A DNA stretch of 64,000 nt from an uncultured Bacteroides sp. (lineage in GTDB: Bacteria > Bacteroidota > Bacteroidia > Bacteroidales > Bacteroidaceae): contig NZ_OY782186.1 of assembly GCF_963677685.1 (NCBI RefSeq), forward strand, positions 2,914,001 through 2,978,000, written 5' to 3'. This document shows positions 45,788 through 55,750 of this stretch, in pieces. The position numbers were made by a program, and so were the translations under genes. Every line of letters begins with the position of its first letter. Positions within the stretch are counted from its first letter, which is position 1. The notes below the pieces were generated by a model. That model made no database searches and was not told the DNA's origin. It saw nothing but the letters and a program-made list of their open reading frames with translations.

Positions 45788-47953
45788 ATGAGAAGGCATA
45801 TTATTTACATTTTATTGACTTACTGTTTTACTCTATCTTCATTAGCCGCTAATCCCATAAAAGGATTATTGGAGCGGATTGACAAAGGGGCTTCCAATAA
45901 ATTTATTATTGAAGTAGTCAATAAACAAGGAGATGATTTCTTTGAGTTAGACCAGAAAGGTTCGAAAGTAGTTGTTCGTGGTAACAATTATGTCAATATA
46001 GCAACAGGAGTAAATTGGTATCTAAAATACTATGCAGGTATCCAATTATCATGGAACGGTATGTCTGCCAAACTACCCAAAGTATTACCCCCCGTCAAAG
46101 AGAAGAAGCACTTTCAAACTCCATTAAAATTACGCTATGATTTTAATTACTGCACCTTCTCATATTCGATGGCTTTTTGGGGATGGGATCGTTGGGAAAA
46201 AGAGATCGACTGGATGGCTCTTCATGGGATAAATCTTCCTTTAGCGGTTGTAGGAGAAGAATGTGTATGGTTTAATATGCTCAAAGACCTAGGATATAGC
46301 AAAAAAGAGATTAATGAATTTATTGCAGGTCCGGCTTTTCTAGCCTGGTGGGAGATGAACAATTTAGAAGGCTGGGGCGGTCCGAATCCCGACCAATGGT
46401 ACACACAACAAACCATTCTGCAAAAGAAAATAATAAAACGGATGCGCGAATATGGCATTGAGCCGGTTCTTCCTGGATATTCTGGTATGGTACCTCACAA
46501 TGCTAAAAAGAAACTAGGATTAAATGTGAGTGACAGTGAACTATGGAACGGATATGTTCGCCCTGCCTTTCTACAACCCACAGATAGCCGTTTTCAAGAA
46601 ATCGCAGCACTATATTACAAAGAACTCGAAAAGCTGTTTGGTAAAGCTAACTATTATTCAATGGATCCTTTTCATGAAGCAAAAGGTATTGAGAATGTTG
46701 ATTTAGATGCCGCGGGAAAAGCTGTTATGAACGCAATGAAAAAAGTGAACCCGAAAGCAGTATGGGTAGTGCAAGGGTGGACGGAAAACCCTCGCGACGA
46801 GATGATTAAAAATATGAAGAATGGAGATCTGCTTATACTCGATCTTTTTAGTGAATGCCGCCCGATGTGGGGTATGCAACCTTCAATATGGTATCGAAAG
46901 AAAGGATATCTTCAACATAACTGGTTATTCTGTATGCTAGAAAACTTTGGTGCCAATGTCGGTCTTCATGGACGTATGGATCAACTATTACACAATTTCT
47001 ATGCAACGAAAAACAATCCTTTAGCCAAACATCTAAAAGGAATCGGGCTTACAATGGAAGGCATTGAGAACAACCCCGTCATGTTCGAATTAATGACAGA
47101 ACTTCCTTGGCGTGAGGAACGTGTCACTAAAGAAAGTTGGATAAAAGAGTACACTGCCGCCCGTTATGGTGCGACGGATAATACAATTAATGAAGCTTGG
47201 AGTATTTTAATTAATGGCATTTACAATTGTCCGCAAGGAAATAACCAACAAGGAGCACATGAATCCATATTCTGTGGGCGTCCTTCTCTCAATAATTTCC
47301 AAGCTTCCAGTTGGTCTAAGATGGAAAATTATTACGACCCTACTACAACCGAAGATGCCGCTCGCTTACTACTAAGCGTTGCCGACAAATATCATGGCAA
47401 TAATAATTTTGAATATGACCTCATCGACATTGTTCGTCAAGCCATTTCTGATCGTGCTAGAATCGTTTACAACAAAACAATCGCTGATTTTAAAAGCTTT
47501 GATAAAAAAAGTTTTGAAATTGATTCTCAAGAGTTTTTAAAACTCTTACTGGCACAAGATAAGTTGCTGGGAACTCGAAAAGAATTTCGCGTAGGTAATT
47601 GGATTCAGCAAGCTCGAGCATTAGGAAAAACGCAAGAAGAGAAAGATTTATATGAGTGGAATGCGCGCGTACAAATTACAACATGGGGAAATCGCTATTC
47701 TGCAAATAAAGGTGGTCTGCGTGATTATGCTCATAAAGAGTGGAATGGTATCTTGAAAGACTTTTACTATAAAAGATGGGAAGCATACTGGCAAGTATTA
47801 CGAGATGTCTTGGCAGGTAAGCCCATGATTGAATTAGACTATTACGCAATGGAAGAACCATGGACTAAGGAAACGAATGTATATTCGTCGAGCCCTGAAG
47901 GAGATTGTGTAACAACCGCCAAAGAAGTATTTCAAACAGCTTTTAATCGTTAA
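45788..47953 (+). CDS. GH89 alpha-N-acetylglucosaminidase (NAGLU-like)
   Basis: A 721-residue secreted enzyme with a signal peptide to about residue 21, an N-terminal small domain, a catalytic barrel and a helical C-terminal domain. NAGLU landmarks include LRYDFNYCTFSYSMAFWGWDRWEKEIDWMALHGINLPLA, GPAFLAWWEMNNLEGWGGP, SMDPFHEAKGI and LDLFSECRPMW, with the two Glu expected as acid/base and nucleophile. GH89 removes terminal alpha-linked GlcNAc, as in heparan sulfate, gastric mucin O-glycans and some polysaccharides. The neighbour encoded at 47980 resembles its human pathway partner HGSNAT. Confidence 0.93.
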   Translation: MRRHIIYILLTYCFTLSSLAANPIKGLLERIDKGASNKFIIEVVNKQGDDFFELDQKGSKVVVRGNNYVNIATGVNWYLKYYAGIQLSWNGMSAKLPKVLPPVKEKKHFQTPLKLRYDFNYCTFSYSMAFWGWDRWEKEIDWMALHGINLPLAVVGEECVWFNMLKDLGYSKKEINEFIAGPAFLAWWEMNNLEGWGGPNPDQWYTQQTILQKKIIKRMREYGIEPVLPGYSGMVPHNAKKKLGLNVSDSELWNGYVRPAFLQPTDSRFQEIAALYYKELEKLFGKANYYSMDPFHEAKGIENVDLDAAGKAVMNAMKKVNPKAVWVVQGWTENPRDEMIKNMKNGDLLILDLFSECRPMWGMQPSIWYRKKGYLQHNWLFCMLENFGANVGLHGRMDQLLHNFYATKNNPLAKHLKGIGLTMEGIENNPVMFELMTELPWREERVTKESWIKEYTAARYGATDNTINEAWSILINGIYNCPQGNNQQGAHESIFCGRPSLNNFQASSWSKMENYYDPTTTEDAARLLLSVADKYHGNNNFEYDLIDIVRQAISDRARIVYNKTIADFKSFDKKSFEIDSQEFLKLLLAQDKLLGTRKEFRVGNWIQQARALGKTQEEKDLYEWNARVQITTWGNRYSANKGGLRDYAHKEWNGILKDFYYKRWEAYWQVLRDVLAGKPMIELDYYAMEEPWTKETNVYSSSPEGDCVTTAKEVFQTAFNR

Positions 47954-47979
47954 AACAAAAATTAATTAAAGTACATAAA

Positions 47980-49065
47980 ATGGATCAGTCTCAAAAAAAA
48001 CAAAGATTACTATCCTTAGATGTATTGCGCGGGTTAACTGTTGCAGGTATGATCTTAGTCAACAATGGTGGAGGAAACGCTTCTTACGAACCTTTACGAC
48101 ATTCAGCATGGAACGGTCTTTCACTTGCTGACTTGGTTTTTCCCTTCTTCCTTTTTATGGTGGGAATTTCAACTTACATATCGCTACGCAAATATCAATT
48201 TCAATGGTCACGACCTCTAATATTAAAAATACTAAAGCGTACATTGCTCATTCTCCTGATAGGATATGCAATCTATTGGTTTGAAGCATGTTGTAAAGGT
48301 GATTTTTTACCATTTGACCACTTGCGCTTTACCGGTGTTCTGCAACGCATAGCTATCTGTTATGGAATAGTATCAATCATTGCTATCACAATGAAACACA
48401 AATGGATATTGGGATTTGCTGCTTTACTATTAATAGGCTATACAGCTATTCTATATTTCGGAAACGGATACAATTGCGACGCTTCTAATATTTTAGCTGT
48501 TACAGATCGGCTAATTTTCGGACAGGCACACCTCTATCATAAAACGCCCGTTGATCCCGAAGGTCTATTAGGAATAATTCCATCCATCGCTCATACTTTA
48601 ATCGGTTTCTGGTGCGGTAAACTAATAATTGAAAAGCAAGCATTAGATCAAAAGATCATGTATTTGTTGCTTTGGGGATTTATCTTTATGACCATAGGTT
48701 TGGCATTTTCCTATGGCTTACCCATGAACAAGCGAATATGGTCTCCCACCCTCGTACTTTTTACGTGCGGCATGGCGAGCAGTCTTTTGGCTTTTCTGAT
48801 GTATGTTATTGACCACAAAAAACAAAAGAATCAAATATCTTTTTTTCTCTGCTTTGGTGTAAATCCATTATTCATTTATGTAATAAGTGAATTACTCTCT
48901 ATTGCTTTTGGGCAATACGGAATTGCAGACTCTTTATATAATGAAATTCATTCATTTGTAGCAAATGCACAAATATCATCATTGATATACGCTATAATTT
49001 TCGTTCTCCTAAACTGGAGCATAGGATATCCTCTTTATAAAAGGAAAATATATATTAAGATTTAG
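47980..49065 (+). CDS. HGSNAT-like membrane acetyltransferase (DUF5009 family)
   Basis: A 361-residue membrane protein with about 10 hydrophobic segments. LSLDVLRGLTVAGMILVNN and HSAWNGLSLADLVFPFFLFMVGIS are the signature of the heparan-alpha-glucosaminide N-acetyltransferase-like family; the His of HSAW is the proposed acetyl-carrying residue. The human enzyme acetylates terminal glucosamine across a membrane so that NAGLU can remove it. The gene is 26 bp downstream of GH89, supporting a similar partnership, but the acceptor here is not known. Confidence 0.85.
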   Translation: MDQSQKKQRLLSLDVLRGLTVAGMILVNNGGGNASYEPLRHSAWNGLSLADLVFPFFLFMVGISTYISLRKYQFQWSRPLILKILKRTLLILLIGYAIYWFEACCKGDFLPFDHLRFTGVLQRIAICYGIVSIIAITMKHKWILGFAALLLIGYTAILYFGNGYNCDASNILAVTDRLIFGQAHLYHKTPVDPEGLLGIIPSIAHTLIGFWCGKLIIEKQALDQKIMYLLLWGFIFMTIGLAFSYGLPMNKRIWSPTLVLFTCGMASSLLAFLMYVIDHKKQKNQISFFLCFGVNPLFIYVISELLSIAFGQYGIADSLYNEIHSFVANAQISSLIYAIIFVLLNWSIGYPLYKRKIYIKI

Positions 49066-49137
49066 AGACAAAAGGGAAAATGTTCAAAAATCCACCTTTT
49101 CTTTTTTATTTTCCCCCTTCAGAACTAACTCTAGGCA

Positions 49138-49145
49138 TATATTTG
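49138..49145 (+). promoter_or_regulatory. Candidate -7 box for SusC gene
   Basis: TATATTTG fits TAnnTTTG and is 45 bp before the preferred SusC start at 49190. It suggests a separate HTCS-responsive promoter for the SusCD part of the PUL. Confidence 0.5.
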
Positions 49146-49189
49146 TCCACAACAAACCAATGTTATTTAACCTTATTAAATGTAACGTT

Positions 49190-52171
49190 ATGCAGAAAAA
49201 ACTTTTTTTAACCCTACTCATCGTCTTGATGACTAGCATTTCCGCCCTTGCTCAAAGTAGCATCTCCGGAAAAGTACAAGATGAAAAAGGAGAACCACTT
49301 ATCGGTGTAAATGTCCTCGTAAAAGGAACAAGTACAGGTACCATCACTGATATCAACGGTTTATTCAACATCAAGGTGACTTCAGGAAAAACCCTCTCAT
49401 TTACTTATATAGGGTACATTCCTCAAGAAGTAAAAGTGACAAATCAATCATCTATGACTATCACTCTAAAAGAAGACAATAAAACATTAGATGAAGTAGT
49501 AGTTGTAGGCTACGGCAGTATGGCTCGTAAGGATGTTACCAGTTCTATCACTACAGTGAAAGCTGACAAACTGAATACTGGCGTTTATACCGATCCCGGA
49601 CAATTATTGCAAGGCAAAGTTCCTGGATTAACGGTTGTTCAAAGCAGTGACCCTACAGCAGGAACAGCTTCTATCTCTCTTCGCGGTGCATCTTCTCTAC
49701 GTACAGGTGAAGCAATGGAGCCCTATTATGTAATTGACGGTATTCCCGGTATGTCTCTAAGCCTTATAGCACCAGAAGACATTGAGTCAATTGATGTACT
49801 TCGTGATGCATCTGCAACTGCTATCTACGGTTCTAAGGCTGCCAATGGTGTGATTGTTATCACAACAAAGAAAGGAAGCAAAAATGATCGCTCATCCGTT
49901 TCATACAGTAGCTACGTCGGATTTGATAAAATAGCCAAACGTCTTGATATGATGTCAGCCAGTGATTTACTTTCTTATGCAGCGGCTAACAATATCACAT
50001 TGCCTAATAATGAAGGCTACAATACGAATTGGAACGATGAAGTACTTCGTACAGCAGTTAGTCACAGTCATAATGTTTCTATTAACGGAGGAAACGAACG
50101 TTCCAGCTACAATGCCAGCCTGAATTATTTAAATAAAGAAGGTATTGTTCGTGGAACTGAATTTGAGCGTACTTCAGGTCGTGCTTATGCACAGACAAAA
50201 TGTTTGAATGATCGTTTGGATTTATCTTTCAATGTTAACGCAGTACAAAGTAAAGGTAAAAGTGTGTCATCCGAAAGAGATGGTCAAAGTGTATTTGATG
50301 CCATGAACTATTACTCTCCTCTACTTCCTGCAAGAAATGAAGATGGAACATGGTATAATTACACATCGACAAGCCAGTATTATAACCCGCTGTCCATGAT
50401 TTATGAGGACACTTACGAAACGATTAAAAAAGTTATTCAGGGAACAGGTAAAGCCACTCTGGAAATCAATAAAGATTTATTTTGGAATTTAAATCTTTCG
50501 TATGAAAACGAGCAAATCAGCTATAATAATTACAATACAAAACAGTCTCAGATCGTTACTGCTAATGGAGAAGCTTATCGTGGAACTCTTGAGAATAAAA
50601 AGAAAGTATTGGAAACCTATTTCAATTATAATCATACATTTGCTAATGTTCATAAAGTAGGTTTGATGGGTGGTTATTCTTATGAGCAAAAAGACAACAA
50701 CGATGGTTTTGGTCTTAAGGTTTACGATTTCTATAGCAACGCTACTTCATACTATAACCTTGCTTTTGCTAACAAAATGGACATGAGTGGTATAACTGCT
50801 TATCCATTAGAAACTCTTCGTATGATCTCTTTCTATGGTCGTTTGAACTATTCATACAATAGTAAATATATGCTTCAGGCTACTATCCGCCGTGATGGTT
50901 CTTCCGCTTTCGGTGCGAACAATCGTTGGGGAACATTCCCTTCTGCATCTCTTGCATGGCGTATGAGTGAAGAGAAATTCATCAAAAATTTGAATATATT
51001 TGATGACTTGAAATTTCGTGTAGGTTATGGTGTCAGCGGTAACTCTTTGGGATTTGGCGCTTTCCAAGCAATTCAGACTTATGGTCCTTCCGGATGGTTT
51101 ACTTATACAGACGCTAATGGAAATGCCAGTCTTTACCGTACAATAGCTGCTCAATCAAATGCAAACCCTAATTTGAAATGGGAACGAACTTCAATGCTCA
51201 ATGTAGGTTTTGACTTTAGCTTCTTTGGAGGACGTCTAGGTGGTACAATCGAATATTATGATAAACGTACAAGCGATTTGATTTATTCATATAATGTATC
51301 AACAAACCGTTATCCTTATGGTACTATGTTTGCCAATGTGGGCGACATTACCAATAGAGGTATTGAATTTACAGTCAATGCAACGCCTATCACTATGAAA
51401 GATTTCACTTGGAATACAAGTTTGAACCTTTCACACAATAAAAATGAGGTAAAAAGCATTTCCAATAGTGATTATTCTGTAGATTATATTGCAACAGGTG
51501 ATCCCGAAATTGCAGGTTATTCTTCAAACGCTCAAGTAGAACGTATTATGGAAGGTCACCCACTTGGAACTTTCTATACTTATGAATGGGCTGGTTATAA
51601 CTCAGACGGAGTGTCAATATTCTACAAACATGATCCGGAAACAGGTGAACGCACTGGTGAAACAACTAAAGACCCTGTTGATACAGATCGTACCATTACA
51701 GGTAATGCACAGCCTAAGTTGAATTTAGGTTGGTCAAACAACTTTAAATATAAAAATTGGAATTTGGACTTGTTCTTTACAGGAGTCTTTGGAAATAAAA
51801 TTTATAATGCAACTAGCGAGCAATATAGCAACGTAAGTTTCGTTACTGAAGGTAGAAATGTATTGAAATCAGTAGCTACAGAACAAAAAGCTACAGATGT
51901 TCAGTCACAAGCTCCTTCTGATCGTTGGTTAGAGAATGGCGACTATCTACGTTTATCAACCCTTTCTTTGGGTTACTCTTTCGGAAAGATAGGTAATTGG
52001 GTCAATTCACTCAAAGTATATGCAACCTGCAATAATTTGTTTGTAATTACTGGTTATTCCGGTCGTGATCCTGAAATCAATCTTGGTGGCTTGGAACCGG
52101 GAATCGATAGACGTACGAACTATTATCCCCGCACTCGTACATTTATGCTTGGTGTAAATGTTAATTTCTAA
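49190..52171 (+). CDS. SusC/RagA-type TonB-dependent outer-membrane transporter
   Basis: 993 residues from the start at 49190, which gives a clean signal peptide (MQKKLFLTLLIVLMTSISALAQ); a frame start at 49160 would add ten residues before it. Then come a carboxypeptidase-D-like domain (SISGKVQDEKGEPLIGVNVLVKG-type, ~23-100), the SusC linker LDEVVVVGYG, a plug domain and a large beta-barrel ending in NVNF. It imports oligosaccharides with energy from TonB and works with the SusD protein encoded next. Confidence 0.95.
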   Translation: MQKKLFLTLLIVLMTSISALAQSSISGKVQDEKGEPLIGVNVLVKGTSTGTITDINGLFNIKVTSGKTLSFTYIGYIPQEVKVTNQSSMTITLKEDNKTLDEVVVVGYGSMARKDVTSSITTVKADKLNTGVYTDPGQLLQGKVPGLTVVQSSDPTAGTASISLRGASSLRTGEAMEPYYVIDGIPGMSLSLIAPEDIESIDVLRDASATAIYGSKAANGVIVITTKKGSKNDRSSVSYSSYVGFDKIAKRLDMMSASDLLSYAAANNITLPNNEGYNTNWNDEVLRTAVSHSHNVSINGGNERSSYNASLNYLNKEGIVRGTEFERTSGRAYAQTKCLNDRLDLSFNVNAVQSKGKSVSSERDGQSVFDAMNYYSPLLPARNEDGTWYNYTSTSQYYNPLSMIYEDTYETIKKVIQGTGKATLEINKDLFWNLNLSYENEQISYNNYNTKQSQIVTANGEAYRGTLENKKKVLETYFNYNHTFANVHKVGLMGGYSYEQKDNNDGFGLKVYDFYSNATSYYNLAFANKMDMSGITAYPLETLRMISFYGRLNYSYNSKYMLQATIRRDGSSAFGANNRWGTFPSASLAWRMSEEKFIKNLNIFDDLKFRVGYGVSGNSLGFGAFQAIQTYGPSGWFTYTDANGNASLYRTIAAQSNANPNLKWERTSMLNVGFDFSFFGGRLGGTIEYYDKRTSDLIYSYNVSTNRYPYGTMFANVGDITNRGIEFTVNATPITMKDFTWNTSLNLSHNKNEVKSISNSDYSVDYIATGDPEIAGYSSNAQVERIMEGHPLGTFYTYEWAGYNSDGVSIFYKHDPETGERTGETTKDPVDTDRTITGNAQPKLNLGWSNNFKYKNWNLDLFFTGVFGNKIYNATSEQYSNVSFVTEGRNVLKSVATEQKATDVQSQAPSDRWLENGDYLRLSTLSLGYSFGKIGNWVNSLKVYATCNNLFVITGYSGRDPEINLGGLEPGIDRRTNYYPRTRTFMLGVNVNF

Positions 52172-52193
52172 TCATCTAAAAATTGAAATTACA

Positions 52194-53831
52194 ATGAAAA
52201 GTTATATAAAAAATACCTTATTTGCAGGTTTACTGTTATCTTCAGCAACGGCCTGTACCGATTTGAATGTAGATATCAAATCTACCTATACTTCATATCC
52301 AACTTCTGAGATTGCAACTGAAGCAAAGATGGCAGACTTATACTATGGATTCCGTGGCCCTTTGGGACGTCGTTATACTGAAGCTGCATTGCTATCTTCC
52401 GATGAATTTACAGCAGTTACTTTTGGCGGTAACTGGTATGACGGAGGTAATTATGTTCACTCTTCCCTTCACATGACTAATCCGGATGATGCACATATAG
52501 ATTGGCTTGGTGATATCACTGGAACCATTACCAAATGCAACCAAGCTATTGTAGACCTTGGAGGTGAGGATGCAACTGATAAGTCTATAGCAAAAGCCTT
52601 GACGATGCGTGCTTTCTATCACTTCATCTTTATGGACATGTTTGGCGATGCTCCTATATTGGATCATGTTGTTGGAGATGGTGAGGCAGTTGAACGTTCT
52701 TCACGAGCTGATGTAGCAGCCTTTATAGAAGAGGATTTACTTCGTGCTATTAATTCCGGCGGCTTATCAGAAGATGTTGATGCTTCGACTTATGGAAAAC
52801 CAACAAAATGGATGGCTGAGGCTCTTCTTGTAAAACTATATCTAAACTGGGCTGTTTACACTTCCGGTGATGTTGCTAACTATGAACCCACTTTGCCAAA
52901 CTCCAAACTTAATGATGCAGTGCAATACTGTGATGAAATAATTAAAAGCGGAAAGTTTAATCTAAGCGATAGTTATCGTAAGAAATTCATGCCGGATAAT
53001 GGTTATCAGATTAAGGATTTCATCTATGCAATGCCCTATGATAATGCAACAGCGCAAGGTATGACATACGCTCGATTCCAATACTGGCCTAAATTTAATA
53101 ACGATGGAGGAACTGGTCCTGGTTTGCTAGGTGTATCTCTTGTAAAGAATGCAGGTGGCATTTTCACTGTTACACCTGAAGCAGCCGATCGCTTCAATCT
53201 GCAAGGAGACGAACGTAATGAAATCATTTTAAAAGATGCACTTAATACTTATAACATTTCAACTTTTGCTAAAACGACAACGCCTTATATATACAATGGA
53301 AAGCGTGTAGTGCTTACCAAAAACATTACGCTACTTAAAGCAGATGATACTTCTATGAATGTAGGTGATGATTTCAAAGGTTGGACTCAGGGTTATCGCT
53401 GTATCAAATGGGCTATTCAAGCAATTGACTATAACACCTATGGCCGTAACCAAAGTAATGATGTGCCTATTTTCCGCTATGCAGACATTTTACTGATGAA
53501 AGCTGAAGCTATTCTCCGTGGTGCAACAGCTACCAATAACGATACTCCTATGAGTTTGTTCAATCAGATCCGGAGTTATGTAAAAGCGCCTACAATGACT
53601 ACAGAACCTACCTTGCAAGATGTTCTTGACGAGCGTGGACGTGAATTCTTTAGTGAAATGTGGCGTCGCAATGACTTGATCCGTTTTGGTCAATTCGAAA
53701 ATGACTGGGGGTTGAAACATGTTGTAAATCCAACTGCCAAGACTCAGAAATTTCGTCGTATATTCCCAATTCCTACAAATGTTATGAATTCTAATACCAA
53801 CTGGGTACAGAATACCGGATACAACCAATAA
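52194..53831 (+). CDS. SusD/RagB-type glycan-binding lipoprotein
   Basis: 545 residues from the start at 52194, which directly precedes the signal peptide (MKSYIKNTLFAGLLLSSATAC, with the Cys as lipid anchor). A start at 52158 would overlap SusC and add twelve residues. TPR-like helices and the C-terminal RagB/SusD pattern are present: FRYADILLMKAEAILRG, LQDVLDERGREFFSEMWRRNDLIRFG and RRIFPIP. It forms the lid on the SusC transporter. It is 22 bp downstream of the SusC gene. Confidence 0.95.
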   Translation: MKSYIKNTLFAGLLLSSATACTDLNVDIKSTYTSYPTSEIATEAKMADLYYGFRGPLGRRYTEAALLSSDEFTAVTFGGNWYDGGNYVHSSLHMTNPDDAHIDWLGDITGTITKCNQAIVDLGGEDATDKSIAKALTMRAFYHFIFMDMFGDAPILDHVVGDGEAVERSSRADVAAFIEEDLLRAINSGGLSEDVDASTYGKPTKWMAEALLVKLYLNWAVYTSGDVANYEPTLPNSKLNDAVQYCDEIIKSGKFNLSDSYRKKFMPDNGYQIKDFIYAMPYDNATAQGMTYARFQYWPKFNNDGGTGPGLLGVSLVKNAGGIFTVTPEAADRFNLQGDERNEIILKDALNTYNISTFAKTTTPYIYNGKRVVLTKNITLLKADDTSMNVGDDFKGWTQGYRCIKWAIQAIDYNTYGRNQSNDVPIFRYADILLMKAEAILRGATATNNDTPMSLFNQIRSYVKAPTMTTEPTLQDVLDERGREFFSEMWRRNDLIRFGQFENDWGLKHVVNPTAKTQKFRRIFPIPTNVMNSNTNWVQNTGYNQ

Positions 53832-53839
53832 AATAAGGT

Positions 53840-53867
53840 AAGGCCATAAGGTTAATCTTATGGCCTT
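53840..53867 (+). terminator. Hairpin after SusD
   Basis: A perfect 11-bp stem (AAGGCCATAAG with CTTATGGCCTT) and 6-base loop, 8 bp past the SusD stop. No long T tract follows, so it may attenuate rather than fully stop transcription into the GH28 gene. Confidence 0.65.
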
Positions 53868-53930
53868 CATATATCCATCATTGTGTCCACACCCTTTATG
53901 TCGGGTAATAAACAGTAAAATGCAATATTT

Positions 53931-55367
53931 ATGAGAAAAAAGAATACGCTCCTCTTATTATTACTAGTTGGAGTCTTAGCAGCCTGTCAAAGCAATAAAT
54001 CGGCAGATAGAGTCTTCAATATAGTCGATTACGGAGCTAAAGGAGATAGTTTAACCGATAATGTTGAAGCTATTCAGGAAGCAATTGATGCCTGCAACAA
54101 AGCGGGTGGCGGACAGGTGGTAATTCCATCCGGTGGTGTTTATATGACAAGTCCTATAACTCTTGCCTCTTTTGTTGATCTGCATGTCGAAGCCAATGCT
54201 ATGTTATTGGCCAATCCTAATGAAAGTGCGTATACCAAAAGTGCTTTCAGAAAGAATAAAGGCGAAGGAATGATGTGGATCAGTGGTGAAAATATTAAAG
54301 ACGTTAAAATCTCCGGTCAAGGAGAAATTAATGGCAACGGAGTAGCTTTTATGGGCAAAGAGCTTAGTGATTCTTATGAATTGAAACCCGTACACGAATT
54401 TGATCCCAGACCTCATTTACTCACTATTATAAGAGGTAGGAATATTCATATAGAAAATGTAAGAATTACAAATTCGGCCTATTGGGCAGTACATTTGGTT
54501 GGTTGCAATGATGTTGTAGTTCAGGGAATCACCCTTCTCAATAATCTAAAAATACGTAATGGAGACGGAATTGATATTGATCATTCTAAGAATGTACGCA
54601 TTAGTGATTGCCATATTGAATCGGGAGATGACTGTATCTGCTTAAAGAACAGACGAGAATATGAAGAACTCGGTCCTTGTGAGAACATCACAGTTACGAA
54701 TTGCATCATGACATCCAGATCTTGTGCTATCAAAATAGGTTCTGAAAACATGGATCGCATCAGCCATGTGATATTTGATAACTGTATAATCAGAGCAAGT
54801 AACCGTGGCATAGGTATTCAGAATCGCGATGAAGGGGTTGTAGAGAATGTTGTATTCTCGAACATAACCGTTGATTGTCAATTTTTCTCTGATGTATGGT
54901 GGGGAAAATCAGAGCCAATCTACATCACAGCTTACACACGAAAAGCCGGAGATCACAAAGATGCAGGATGGCGTTTTCCTAAAGGAATGACAGAGTGTAA
55001 TGTAGGTCCTGTAACCAATATCTATTTCAGCAATATTAAGTGCGAAAGTGAAAATGGAATATTCATCGGAGGCAATTCAAAAGATAAAATCAAAAACATT
55101 TATTTTGATCAAATAGATTTATTCATCTTCAAACGTACCAATTTCACAGGAGGTATTTACGATAAACGTCCTTGCGATGGAAATCAATTTATAAAAGGCA
55201 CTACAGCTGGATTTTATATTGATACCGCCTCGAACATTGTGATACGCAACTCATCTGTACGTTGGGGAGATGTTCGTCCATCCTATTTTGGAGACGTATT
55301 AGAACAACATAATACAGATCAATTACTTACATTTAATCTTATAGGGAAAAAAGCTACAGTAAAATAG
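53931..55367 (+). CDS. GH28 polygalacturonase-like lipoprotein
   Basis: 478 residues. A signal peptide with lipobox LAAC (Cys ~19) is followed by a pectate-lyase-like N-terminal strand (NIVDYGAKGDSLTDNVEAIQ) and a right-handed beta-helix. GH28 catalytic motifs are visible: NGDGIDIDHS and ESGDDCICLKN (the Asp residues), then SCAIKIGSE. The family cleaves galacturonan and related uronic-acid or rhamnose-containing polymers. Its place after SusD suggests it belongs to this PUL. Confidence 0.9.
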   Translation: MRKKNTLLLLLLVGVLAACQSNKSADRVFNIVDYGAKGDSLTDNVEAIQEAIDACNKAGGGQVVIPSGGVYMTSPITLASFVDLHVEANAMLLANPNESAYTKSAFRKNKGEGMMWISGENIKDVKISGQGEINGNGVAFMGKELSDSYELKPVHEFDPRPHLLTIIRGRNIHIENVRITNSAYWAVHLVGCNDVVVQGITLLNNLKIRNGDGIDIDHSKNVRISDCHIESGDDCICLKNRREYEELGPCENITVTNCIMTSRSCAIKIGSENMDRISHVIFDNCIIRASNRGIGIQNRDEGVVENVVFSNITVDCQFFSDVWWGKSEPIYITAYTRKAGDHKDAGWRFPKGMTECNVGPVTNIYFSNIKCESENGIFIGGNSKDKIKNIYFDQIDLFIFKRTNFTGGIYDKRPCDGNQFIKGTTAGFYIDTASNIVIRNSSVRWGDVRPSYFGDVLEQHNTDQLLTFNLIGKKATVK

Positions 55368-55750
55368 AATACATTTAAATTATTGTTTCTGGAAAGGCCC
55401 CCTATCTACCAGGTATAAACAAAGCTAATAAAATTTATACTTAACACATGTAGGCACATAGCCGAGTAACGTTTGTCACACATCTGAATGATGTCCGTCA
55501 CACAATTGAGTGACCAACATCATCCAATTGTGTGACGAACTATTTTATAGAACAAACAAGTTTAACTAAACAAGTCCACACAACTAAAAAAGGCTCACAC
55601 TTCTTCTAGCAAACAGCTAATATCTATCTTCATAAGCTATTCTCTTCAATAAAAACCCAAGTTTATATATTTTTGTCTATTTTCCAGATAAAAATGAACA
55701 ACCTCCCTCCGTATTGTGTTGTTTTTAGTTAGAAAATCAAGCATTATCTT
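55368..55750. other. Intergenic region with inverted and direct repeats
   Basis: 383 bp without a gene. It holds a perfect 13-bp inverted repeat, CGTCACACAATTG (55496-55508) and its complement (55525-55537), with a 16-bp spacer. A further GTCACACA lies at 55475-55482. A TAnnTTTG match for the next gene is at 55668-55675. The repeat could be a bidirectional terminator or a protein binding site. Confidence 0.6.
55668..55675 (+). promoter_or_regulatory. Candidate -7 box for metallophosphoesterase/ABC operon
   Basis: TATTTTTG fits TAnnTTTG, about 75 bp before the start at 55751. No clear -33 box. Confidence 0.4.
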
